NCBI GenBank assembly: GCA_034520725.1 | Contig: JAXHNH010000015.1 | Location: 62,001 to 126,000 of the forward strand | Length of the DNA stretch: 64,000 nt | Source: Gracilimonas sp034520725 | Lineage (GTDB): Bacteria > Bacteroidota > Rhodothermia > Balneolales > Balneolaceae | Reading direction: 5' to 3' | Shown: in pieces, positions 18,122 through 26,164 of the stretch | Layout: every line of letters begins with the position of its first letter | Position numbering within the stretch: the stretch's first letter is position 1 | Position numbers and translations under genes: made by a program | Notes under the pieces: generated by a model | The model's database searches: none | Told to the model about the DNA's origin: nothing | The model's input: the letters and a program-made list of their open reading frames with translations, nothing else

Positions 18122-18796
18122 ATGGAAAGAGAAACAAAACTATTCTTCGGGGGGATGATACTTGCCGCTTTAGGCTTTTTCATACCGCTTTACTTCGGTA
18201 AGATCTGGTTAGGTTTATTTCTGGCTATACTTATAGCTGTGATATTTCTGGGCAGGTTGTTAAGCCTGAGTGAAAAGGAATTTGAATCGAAAGTAGCGTA
18301 CCGAATAGTCTATGGATTGGTTGTATTAGTGGTTCTATTTCACGCGATCGCTTTTGCGCATGATTATGGAAGGAAGGATTACCAAAAAGATCTTCTTCTG
18401 GAGATCCGGAAGACCATCGATTCAGGAATTACGCAGGCCGATGTTCGTGAAAAACTTATCTATGTGTTGGGGCAGTATCATCAAAATGACAGGGAATCTA
18501 TTGTTGCCACGTTTCGGGACCAGATGCCTGAACACCTGGGTGATGATGGAGTCTATTTATCAGATTTCGATCTGAGAAAGGCCGGTGGGGACAGTTCGAT
18601 GGCTAACATCGACGATGACCACATAAATCACTTTTACGAAATTGATGCGGAAGCGGATGAGATAAAAGTTATCGTAGTCACTGATATTTCGTTGGGGTCA
18701 GATCCGGAATTTGAAAATTATGACGGGCAAAAAGGTCGGTTCGAAATGGTGTTCACTTTAAATGAGGAGGGGGTCAGTTATGAAGTTCTCAATTAG
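18122..18796 (+). CDS. Membrane protein of unknown function (224 aa)
   Basis: Three hydrophobic helices in the first ~85 residues (MILAALGFFIPLYFG, IWLGLFLAILIAVIFLGRLL, IVYGLVVLVVLFHAIAFA), then a soluble region of ~140 residues rich in acidic residues (GDDGVYLSDFDLRKAGG). No family recognised. Its 3' end overlaps the next gene's start by 17 bases, so the two are translationally coupled. Confidence 0.6.
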   Translation: MERETKLFFGGMILAALGFFIPLYFGKIWLGLFLAILIAVIFLGRLLSLSEKEFESKVAYRIVYGLVVLVVLFHAIAFAHDYGRKDYQKDLLLEIRKTIDSGITQADVREKLIYVLGQYHQNDRESIVATFRDQMPEHLGDDGVYLSDFDLRKAGGDSSMANIDDDHINHFYEIDAEADEIKVIVVTDISLGSDPEFENYDGQKGRFEMVFTLNEEGVSYEVLN

Positions 18797-19499
18797 AAGA
18801 ATTAACGAATGGCTCATTCTTTTTATGATCGTGGTATTGGTAACGGTTGGTTTTAGTTTTATCCAAGACGACTGGAAACTTATTCCGAACGAAATTAATT
18901 ACTTGTTTAATATTCATCCGTCCACCCTTATTATTAGTTTGGCAACGATTGATGCCATTGATGTTTTTAGTGGTGAAAGAGCCAAGGGATTTTCGATTAC
19001 ATGGCGTGCTGCTTCCATTTACTTTAACGTTCTGATATACCTGATGTTGGGTCCCTACCTCTTTTTTAAAGGCTTCAAGAAGGCAAAGAGCAATCAAGAC
19101 AATGCCAAGCCCTGGTATTGGTACATTGGTGGAGCGATCTGTATAGGGTCGTTTATGATCATACCGGTAGAGATCAGGCACCTACATTCCTATTATAGTG
19201 AGGTCTATAATAGTAACATGGAAAATGTAGATAAAAGCAGAGAATCGGACCTGATGAGAACTGAGCTGGCTGAAGTTGGTTTTGCGGCTGCCCAACATGA
19301 GATCTTAGAAGACGGAGTTAATGAATCGTTTGAAATTGAGGATCTGAATCTGCACGATCTGAAATATGATCATTCAGTGGTAAGCATTGAGTCTGATACC
19401 CTTTTGGTGATCTCAGTTTCCAACCCGGAGCAGCCAGACCTTGGTCATGTAATGGAAGTCAGACCATATAGTGAAAGTGTACTCCGTATTCGGAATTAG
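18780..19499 (+). CDS. Membrane protein of unknown function (239 aa)
   Basis: Start set at ATG 18780 because a clear AGGAGG (18765-18770) lies nine bases upstream; the longer frame from 18762 would overlap that site. At least three membrane segments are visible (NEWLILFMIVVLVTVGFSF, YFNVLIYLMLGPYLFF, WYWYIGGAICIGSFMIIP), followed by a soluble C-terminal domain. No family recognised. Its layout (membrane helices then acidic soluble domain) mirrors the preceding gene, suggesting a paired function. Sits between two photolyase genes. Confidence 0.6.
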   Translation: MKFSIRRINEWLILFMIVVLVTVGFSFIQDDWKLIPNEINYLFNIHPSTLIISLATIDAIDVFSGERAKGFSITWRAASIYFNVLIYLMLGPYLFFKGFKKAKSNQDNAKPWYWYIGGAICIGSFMIIPVEIRHLHSYYSEVYNSNMENVDKSRESDLMRTELAEVGFAAAQHEILEDGVNESFEIEDLNLHDLKYDHSVVSIESDTLLVISVSNPEQPDLGHVMEVRPYSESVLRIRN

Positions 19500-19529
19500 T
19501 TATGCCTCAAATTGGTTTGCCCGAACAGA

Positions 19530-21008
19530 ATGAAGAATATCAACAGTTACCGAAAATTCAATAGAAACGAGACCGAGCCAAATCCCGAAGGTGATTATGT
19601 CCTGTACTGGATGCAGATCAACCGGCGCTTTCAGTATAACTATGCCCTGGAATATGCCGTGGCCCTGGCCAATAAGTTCGATAAGCCCCTGCTGATCTAT
19701 GAGGGACTGAACGTCAGCTATCCCTGGGCCAGTGATCGCATTCATACTTTTATGATGCAAGGGATGAAAGAGAATCTGGATTACGCCAAAGAGCAATCCC
19801 TGAATTTCTATTCCTACCTGGAGCCTGAGCCAAAGGCCGGGAAAGGCCTGATCTACGAACTGGCTGAAAATGCCGTATCCGTAGTTTCAGATGAGTATCC
19901 GGTTTTCATTATCAAAACCCATAACGAGAACGTGGGTGATAAACTGGATGTGCCATATACCACGATCGACTCCAATGGGATCATACCGCTTGGGGTTACG
20001 GACAAAGATCCGTATTCAGCGTATCTGTTTCGCAAGGTGATGCAAAAGCATTTTCTGGAAGCGTTCACTCATCCCCCCAAGAAAGACCCGCTCGACGAAC
20101 TAAAGAATAGAGCAATTGTAGAGCTGCCGGACTCATTCACCGAAAAGTATCCCCGATCTGATGAATATCTGAATGACATTGAAGAAACAGTTTCAAGCTT
20201 ACCGATCGATCATGATGTGAAAACAGCTGAGCTGACCGGAACCCGTCAGGCGGCTTTGGGAAAACTTGGACATTTTATAGCTCATAACCTGCATCAATAC
20301 GATGACAAGCGCAACGACCCGGATGCCAGGGCCTCGAGTGGATTGAGCCCGTGGCTGCACTTTGGCAAGATCAGTGAGTACGAGATCGTGAAGACCGTAT
20401 TTGATCATCAGCCGGAGGGTTGGGACCTGGATGACATCACTCCAAATAATGGGAAAAATTCAGGTTTCTTTAACGGAGATCCGAACGTGGAGAGTTTTCT
20501 GGATGAAGTGATCACCTGGCGGGAGGTAGGATTCCATTTTGCACACCACCGACCCGATTATGATCAGTTTGAAAGCCTGCCGGATTGGGCTTTGAAAACC
20601 ATGGGTGAGCATGAGGATGATGAAAGAGAATATATATATAGCCTGGAGGAATTTGAGCAGTCCAAAACACACGACGAGATCTGGAATGCGGCACAAACTG
20701 AGTTAAGACAGACGGGCGTGATGCACAATTACCTCAGGATGCTATGGGGGAAAAAGATCATCGAGTGGACGCCTGATTATCGCACTGCACTGGATTATAT
20801 GATAGAGTTGAATAATAAATATGCCCTGGACGGGCGAGACCCGAACAGCTACTCCGGTATCTTTTGGTGCTTTGGCAGGTTTGACCGTGCCTGGCAGGAA
20901 CGTCCTATCTTTGGAAAATTAAGGTACATGACGAGTGACTCTACGCGGAAGAAGGTGAAGCTGGATCGGTATTTGAATATGTATGGGAATCAGAAGTCTC
21001 TTCTTTAA
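19530..21008 (+). CDS. phr: Class II CPD photolyase (deoxyribodipyrimidine photo-lyase)
   Basis: A ~492-residue class II photolyase. Typical blocks: VLYWMQINRRFQYNYALEY at the N-terminus, ASSGLSPWLHFGKIS and FLDEVITWREVGFHFA in the FAD domain, and the C-terminal signature NKYALDGRDPNSYSGIFW with CFGRFDRAW. It splits cyclobutane pyrimidine dimers using light and FADH-. Start taken at ATG 19530 (MKNINSYRKFNR); an in-frame TTG at 19512 is possible. It belongs to a different photolyase class from the Fe-S type protein at 15449, so the region codes for repair of both major UV lesions. Confidence 0.93.
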   Translation: MKNINSYRKFNRNETEPNPEGDYVLYWMQINRRFQYNYALEYAVALANKFDKPLLIYEGLNVSYPWASDRIHTFMMQGMKENLDYAKEQSLNFYSYLEPEPKAGKGLIYELAENAVSVVSDEYPVFIIKTHNENVGDKLDVPYTTIDSNGIIPLGVTDKDPYSAYLFRKVMQKHFLEAFTHPPKKDPLDELKNRAIVELPDSFTEKYPRSDEYLNDIEETVSSLPIDHDVKTAELTGTRQAALGKLGHFIAHNLHQYDDKRNDPDARASSGLSPWLHFGKISEYEIVKTVFDHQPEGWDLDDITPNNGKNSGFFNGDPNVESFLDEVITWREVGFHFAHHRPDYDQFESLPDWALKTMGEHEDDEREYIYSLEEFEQSKTHDEIWNAAQTELRQTGVMHNYLRMLWGKKIIEWTPDYRTALDYMIELNNKYALDGRDPNSYSGIFWCFGRFDRAWQERPIFGKLRYMTSDSTRKKVKLDRYLNMYGNQKSLL

Positions 21009-22124
21009 GTATCATTAAGGGCGCATCGAAATGCGCCTGGATATTGTACAGGTATCATATGAATCAACGGTGGTTGTAATCAAAAGTTCTTTTCTATAAA
21101 AACCATAAGCCCAACCTCCGGTGGCTTGTGTAGCTTCTGCGACCAAACGGGCGGAGGTTTTATTTGTAGGGTGGAGTATTGTTTACCAATATGTTGCTCC
21201 TAACGGAGCAGTGGCGGCCTAATGGAGTTTTGTGAATTTAAATGCATTAGTTCTTTCAATGAGCCAATAATCTGCTACCGGATATCGGCTCCATTAGAGC
21301 CAGGTATTGGTAATGAGTATTTGGATAAGTATGGAGTCAGTCATCTCTATTGTGATGTCTGGTAGGGACACGTCGCTATCTCCCTGATGTACCTTAATCA
21401 CATAAATCATATGTGGTAGATTGGTAATGAGTATTTGGATAAGTATGGAGTCAGTCGTCTCTATTATGATGTCTGGTAGGGACACGTCGCTATCTCCCTG
21501 ATGTACCTTAATCACATAAATCATATGTGGTAGGAACCAAAAGTTCTCTTCATTAAAAAGACCAAGCCCAACCTTCGGTAACTTATGTAGCTTCTGCAAA
21601 CATGTGGGCGGAGGTTTTATTTGTAGGGTGGAGTATTGTTTACCAATATGTTGCTCCTAACGGAGCAGTTGTGGCATAATAACGGAAGTTTGTGACTTGT
21701 TAGGCATCAGTATTTCAACGTACCGATAACTAAGCCATGTACATCGGCTCCATCGGAGCCACATATTGGTAATTAAAATGTTAGATAAATAGCAAAGAAT
21801 TTTCGTCCGATATTTTAAAATGGGAAGTAAGCTTTTCGAAAATTGGGCTAGATAGTTTTAAAGCGAAATATCTTTGAAGTTGTATCTCTAGTTACTAGCG
21901 TAAGAGTCTTATAAGATGGCAGATTAAATACAAGCCAAACAATGGTCCAAGCGAGACGCCTGAACCAGTTGCAGGATTAAATACCATTTATAATACACCG
22001 CAAGGGAAATTCATGAATTGTCCCTACGGTGTATTTTGAATAAAGGAACACCTGATTACAGACCACTTCTTTCCTTTAAACCACATATCTTACATATACT
22101 TTAAAATCACCTCGAAATTCATTC
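21009..22124. repeat. 1.1-kb repeat-filled intergenic region
   Basis: Two ~235-bp direct copies (about 21081-21314 and 21538-21772) flank a 114-bp unit repeated in tandem (21306-21419 and 21420-21533, two or so differences). Each 235-bp copy contains hairpins GCTCCTAACGGAGC and GGCTCCATNRGAGCC and an AACCTCC..GGAGGTT stem. A REP-like palindrome at 21992-22035 shares the centre of the one at 10315. The minus-strand reading frame across 21294-21599 merely translates the tandem repeat. No gene is supported. Confidence 0.7.
21992..22035. repeat. REP-like imperfect palindrome
   Basis: Arms AATACACCG / CGGTGTATT enclose AGGGAAATTCATGAATT and GTCCCTA. The centre AATTCATGAATT with GGG/CCCTA arms matches the 42-bp palindrome at 10315-10356, while the outer arms differ, as in a family of mobile palindromes. 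Confidence 0.6.
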
Positions 22125-23489
22125 ATGGATCTCTTCGAAGAAAAAAAATCCGGTAGCTCTACTTTCTCATCTCAAAAAGAAAATCCACAGTATAGCGAGC
22201 CGTTGGCAACACGTATGCGGCCGCAGTCGCTGGATGAATTTGCGGGGCAGGAGCATTTGGTGGGCGAAGGTAAAATGCTTCGGCGAATGATCGAAAGCGG
22301 GGTGATAGGCTCCCTTATTTTTTACGGCCCTCCAAGTTCCGGCAAAACGACGCTGGCGCATGTCATTTCCAGGGAAATAAAAGCTCAGTTTGAGGTGATC
22401 AATGCCGTGTTGGATGGCATCAAGGAACTGCGGAAGGTGGTGGATAAAGCTGAAAAGTTTCGAAAACTAAATGGGCGTAAAACCATCCTGTTTGTGGATG
22501 AGATCCACCGGTGGAATAAAGCACAGCAGGATGCCTTGCTGCCTCACCTGGAATCGGGAATCATCACGCTGGTCGGTGCTACTACCGAAAATCCATTTTA
22601 CTCTTTGGTAAATCCATTGCTATCTCGCTGTCAGCTATTTGAACTTCATCCCTTGACCATGGATGAAGTGAGGTTGATGTTGAATCGTGCATTGGAGGAT
22701 GAAGAACGTGGACTTGGCAAGAAAGAGATAGAGATAACGGAGGGTGGTTTTGATCATCTGGCAGAAATGGCAGGCGGCGATATTCGCAATGCCCTCAACG
22801 CCCTCGAAGTGGCGGTACTGTCAAGTAAACCTGATGAAGACGGAAAGGTCACCATTGACCTGGGGATCGCCAAGGAAAGCATTCAGAGACGGAACGTGCG
22901 CTATGACCGAACCGGAGATGAACATTATCATTATGCCTCAGCATTTATAAAATCCATGCGGGGGTCAGATCCCGATGCAGCTTTATACTGGATGAATGCC
23001 ATGCTGGAAGGAGGGGATGATCCGATCTTTATTTTCCGGCGCATGCTGATCTTTGCCAGTGAGGATGTGGGGCTGGCCGAACCGAATGCCATCACCATAG
23101 TGAATTCCTGTCAGGATGCTTTTACCAAATGCGGCATGCCGGAAGGGATGTACTTTCTGTCGCATGCGTGCCTGTATCTGAGTCAGTGCCCGAAGAGCAA
23201 CAGTACCAAGGCTATCTTTGAAGTGAACCGGGAGATCAGTGAGCGAGGGGTGAAGGATATTCCACCCTATCTGAAAGATAAAACCGCCAATAAACTGGGA
23301 TCCAAACATCTTGGTGTTGAAAATGCATCAGACGATTATCAGTATCCTCATGATCATATAAATAACTGGGTCGATCAGCAATACTTGCCGGATGCATTAA
23401 AGAATAAGCAGTGGTATAAAGCCGGAAATCAGGGCAGAGAGGCGTTGTTGTGGAAGAAATGGCAGGAGATAAAGAAAGGAGATAAGTAA
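22125..23489 (+). CDS. rarA: Replication-associated recombination protein A (AAA+ ATPase)
   Basis: A 454-residue RarA/MgsA/WRNIP1 family clamp-loader-like ATPase. The N-terminal block is PLATRMRPQSLDEFAGQEHL, Walker A GPPSSGKTT, Walker B ILFVDEIHRW, sensor-1 GATTENPFYSL and the family-specific C-terminal domain with RRMLIFASEDVGLAEP. It acts on stalled replication forks together with SSB. Start ATG 22125; the long N-terminal extension before PLATRM is low complexity. Repeats fill both flanks. Confidence 0.95.
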   Translation: MDLFEEKKSGSSTFSSQKENPQYSEPLATRMRPQSLDEFAGQEHLVGEGKMLRRMIESGVIGSLIFYGPPSSGKTTLAHVISREIKAQFEVINAVLDGIKELRKVVDKAEKFRKLNGRKTILFVDEIHRWNKAQQDALLPHLESGIITLVGATTENPFYSLVNPLLSRCQLFELHPLTMDEVRLMLNRALEDEERGLGKKEIEITEGGFDHLAEMAGGDIRNALNALEVAVLSSKPDEDGKVTIDLGIAKESIQRRNVRYDRTGDEHYHYASAFIKSMRGSDPDAALYWMNAMLEGGDDPIFIFRRMLIFASEDVGLAEPNAITIVNSCQDAFTKCGMPEGMYFLSHACLYLSQCPKSNSTKAIFEVNREISERGVKDIPPYLKDKTANKLGSKHLGVENASDDYQYPHDHINNWVDQQYLPDALKNKQWYKAGNQGREALLWKKWQEIKKGDK

Positions 23490-23512
23490 AATTGGAATTA
23501 TGTCGACGGTTT

Positions 23513-23613
23513 CGCTCCGACGCAGAGCGTCTGAGCGAGTTTATAGAATCATTCTGTTTTATCGTAAAAAATTAAACAATACCTGCCTCGCTCAGGCGCT
23601 CTGCGTCTGAGCG
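23513..23613. repeat. Inverted pair of 27-bp palindromic arms downstream of rarA
   Basis: 23513-23539 and the reverse complement of 23587-23613 match at about 25 of 27 bases. Each arm is itself self-complementary (GACGCAGAGCGTC-like core). Separated by ~47 A+T-rich bases, the pair can form one long hairpin or two short ones, resembling a REP doublet (BIME) between convergent rarA and the macro-domain gene. Confidence 0.65.
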
Positions 23614-23624
23614 AAAGTAAATGT

Positions 23625-24161
23625 TTAATCCTGATCAAAAATTTTGTTCATAATCTCTTGATGCAGATCCAAATCACCATCACTATAAAGAACAAACCGG
23701 ATCTCTTTAACTGATTCCAATTCAGGAATCATATTTCTCATTGTGCTGAAGGCGATTTCCGCCGCTTCCCTCATAGGATATCCAAATGCCCCGGTTGAAA
23801 TAGCGGGGAAAGCAATAGTTTCAATTTGATGTTCTTCAGCGACCTCAAGAGCATTTCTGTAACAATCAGCAAGGAGTTGATCAGAAGGTTCATCCCTGCC
23901 ATACACAGGACCCAAGCAATGGATTACGTAGTCGTTGGGCAAATTATGAGCTCCCGATATTACGGCCTCGCCCGGATTGATAGGCGCCATGGGGCGACAT
24001 TCTTTAGCCAATCCCGGCCCTGCTGTGCGGTGAATGGCTCCTGCCACTCCTCCACCAATCCTGAGCTGTGCGTTAGCTGCATTAACGATTGCAGAAATAT
24101 CCTCTTGTTGTGAAATATCTCCTTTCAAGCACTTCAACTTAATGTTATTCGTGGTGTTCAT
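23625..24161 (-). CDS. Macro-domain protein (O-acetyl-ADP-ribose deacetylase-like)
   Basis: A 178-residue single macro domain. The ADP-ribose-binding motifs are present: IVNAANAQLRIGGGVAGAI near residue 27 and the second loop AISTGAFGYP. This is the YmdB/MacroD type, which removes ADP-ribose from proteins or deacetylates O-acetyl-ADP-ribose. Convergent with rarA and followed by a long gene-free stretch upstream. Confidence 0.92.
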   Translation of the reverse strand: MNTTNNIKLKCLKGDISQQEDISAIVNAANAQLRIGGGVAGAIHRTAGPGLAKECRPMAPINPGEAVISGAHNLPNDYVIHCLGPVYGRDEPSDQLLADCYRNALEVAEEHQIETIAFPAISTGAFGYPMREAAEIAFSTMRNMIPELESVKEIRFVLYSDGDLDLHQEIMNKIFDQD

Positions 24162-24879
24162 ATGGTTGCAACTTTAACCATTAGCAATTTTACTGAAGGA
24201 ACAAAAGCTTTATTAATGTTTTCTTACTCATTCATGAATTATTCTCTTCTTCCTTCTTTCTTTTTCTCCAAAACAAATACCCTATAATTATTAATGATAG
24301 GCATGCCTATAACCAGGAAATAATCAAACGGTGTTTCCAGTACTAATGGTTCGTTATTTGACGGACTGGGTATGTTTCGTGGACTTTGTAAGAGTAAGAA
24401 AGTTATTATGGAGGCTATATGGTAATAAACGAATGAAATCATGTTTATCTATTCAGGTTGGAAATATCTGTTAATTATGTATTAATAGTATACAAAAAAG
24501 TGAATAAGTGTGTTCATTTGATGAAAGAAGGCAATAAAACATTCGGAAACAAAACAGGCGAAGAGGATCAGCCCTTCGCCCGTTGTTTTGGAGTTACCGA
24601 TACCAACAGAATAAGCAGCCTAACCAACTTTCTGTATGGTACCGATTGGAATAATATTGAAATAAAAAGATCTAATAATCTGTGATGCATCTAAATCTTA
24701 TTCCTAAGATAGGTAAGTGACTTTAATAATTAAATTATTTAATCATAAAAGCGTCTAAAAACACAGTAATTTTATGAAAGCGCTTTCATAATTAAAACCA
24801 ATGTATCGATCTTATTTGGAATGATTCTGTGCAAGAATTGGTATTTTGAAACAAATAAGAAAACAGAAAGACACAGTTG
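24162..24879. other. 718-base gap with an operator-like palindrome and a doubtful small ORF
   Basis: The stretch is A+T rich and carries the LacI-type palindrome at 24774-24789. A frame from about 24521 to 24685 (MKEGNKTFGNKTG...) would code for ~54 residues but has no recognised relatives, no Shine-Dalgarno and no neighbour in the same direction, so I do not call it a gene. Confidence 0.4.
24774..24789. promoter_or_regulatory. Perfect 16-bp LacI/cre-type operator palindrome
   Basis: ATGAAAGCGCTTTCAT is fully self-complementary and fits the LacI/CcpA-type cre pattern. It lies ~90 bases before the FMN reductase start at 24880. The same half-sites occur at 4432-4447 ahead of the fatty-acid genes. 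The regulator is not in this window. Confidence 0.55.
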
Positions 24880-25443
24880 ATGGATCTAAAAGTAATAAGC
24901 AGTACAGACAGGCCGAATTCAAATGCTCTCAAAGTATCTAACTATGTAAGAAACTTATATGAGCAGGAGGGTGCAGATGTGGAAGTGATCAGTTTGGAGG
25001 ACTTTCCGTTAGAGAAGGTGGTTGGTGGAAAATATGGAAAGGAAATTCCTGAGGTTAATGCGTTCCGGGACCCTATTGTAGAAGCTGATGGTTTGGTTTT
25101 TGTGATCCCTGAATACAACGGGAGCTTTCCGGGTATCCTCAAATTGTTTATCGATTATCTGCCGTTTCCCAAAGCCTTTGAAAAAATGCCGATGGCATTT
25201 ATTGGTGAAGCTGCCGGAGGTTTTGGTGCTCTGCGATCCGTTGAGCAGTTTCAGATGATCGCTAATTATAGAAATGCACTGCAATTCCCTGAGCGTGTTT
25301 TCATTGCTAGAGTCAATAATGAATTTGATGAAGAAACCGGAATAAAAGATGAATTTACCCAAAGCCTGCTGGAATCACAGGTGCGTAATTTTGTCAAGTT
25401 TGTGGATGCTTCTACCAAAAAAGAAATGGATCAGCTGGTCTGA
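24880..25443 (+). CDS. NADPH-dependent FMN reductase / flavodoxin-fold oxidoreductase
   Basis: A 187-residue flavodoxin-fold protein. The N-terminal ISSTDRPNSNALKVSNYV corresponds to the phosphate-binding loop (usually GSxRxxS), and PEYNGSFPGILK is the signature FMN-contacting loop of the NAD(P)H:FMN reductase/azoreductase family. Start taken at ATG 24880 rather than the in-frame TTG three bases earlier. Preceded by a LacI-type operator; convergent with the response regulator at 25460. Confidence 0.88.
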   Translation: MDLKVISSTDRPNSNALKVSNYVRNLYEQEGADVEVISLEDFPLEKVVGGKYGKEIPEVNAFRDPIVEADGLVFVIPEYNGSFPGILKLFIDYLPFPKAFEKMPMAFIGEAAGGFGALRSVEQFQMIANYRNALQFPERVFIARVNNEFDEETGIKDEFTQSLLESQVRNFVKFVDASTKKEMDQLV

Positions 25444-25459
25444 TCTGAATTTTGATCCT

Positions 25460-26164
25460 TTAGTTATTCCTAAGCATATATCCAACGCCGTGTAATGTAA
25501 TGAGGTAGCGAGGGTCATCGGGATGGACTTCAATTTTAGCTCTTAGTTTGGATATGTGAACATCGACCGTACGTGTGTTGGTGCTAAATTCGTATCTCCA
25601 TACTTTTTCAAGCAATTCATCACGGGAAACAGGTTCGTTTGCACTTTTCAGTAAGTATCGGATCAATTCTACTTCTCTTGAAGTAAGTTCAACCTCTTCA
25701 CCGTCCGGGCGATAGACCATACTTTCCATCAGGTCGATCTTTATGTCTCCGAGCTGGAGGATATCAACTTCACCGGAAGTGGAATAAGTGCCGGCACGTC
25801 TGAGTCGGGCTTCAATACGAGCAAGCAGCTCTTTCACACCAAATGGTTTGGTCAGATAATCATCGGCACCCAGGCTCAGTCCTTTTACTTTGTCAGGTTC
25901 CTGATCCTTGGCCGTCAGCATGATAACAGGGAAGGTGTATTTTTCCTTTCGGAGCTCTTCCATGATGTCATACCCACTTTTGCCGGGCAGCATGATATCG
26001 AGAAGCATAAGGTCAGGTTTGTGCTCTTTAGCCATTTCAATAGCCTGAGTACCTTCTTCACTGACTACAACATCATAACCTTCACTTTCAAGAGTATCGC
26101 GAAGGGTGAAAATGAGGCTTGGTTCGTCCTCAACTACAAGAATTTTCATTCGTTTATCCGACAT
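25460..26164 (-). CDS. OmpR/PhoB-family response regulator
   Basis: A 234-residue regulator with an N-terminal receiver (phospho-acceptor Asp in DLMLLDIMLPGKSGYD, conserved Lys in DYLTKPFG) and a C-terminal winged-helix DNA-binding domain (ELTSREVELIRYLL, NTRTVDVHISKLRAKI). Its start overlaps the stop of the histidine kinase upstream (26154-26164), so the two form a coupled pair. Targets unknown. Confidence 0.94.
   Translation of the reverse strand: MSDKRMKILVVEDEPSLIFTLRDTLESEGYDVVVSEEGTQAIEMAKEHKPDLMLLDIMLPGKSGYDIMEELRKEKYTFPVIMLTAKDQEPDKVKGLSLGADDYLTKPFGVKELLARIEARLRRAGTYSTSGEVDILQLGDIKIDLMESMVYRPDGEEVELTSREVELIRYLLKSANEPVSRDELLEKVWRYEFSTNTRTVDVHISKLRAKIEVHPDDPRYLITLHGVGYMLRNN

Noticed and set aside
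21306..21533. Tandem repeat considered as a CRISPR-like array
   Set aside because: Only two adjacent 114-bp units with no spacers and no cas genes.
21294..21599. Minus-strand frame of about 100 codons with an internal repeat
   Set aside because: It only translates the 114-bp tandem duplication and hairpin sequence; no start context and no relatives recognised.
24458..24685. Possible 54-75 residue gene
   Set aside because: No ribosome site, no recognisable domain, isolated in an A+T-rich gap.
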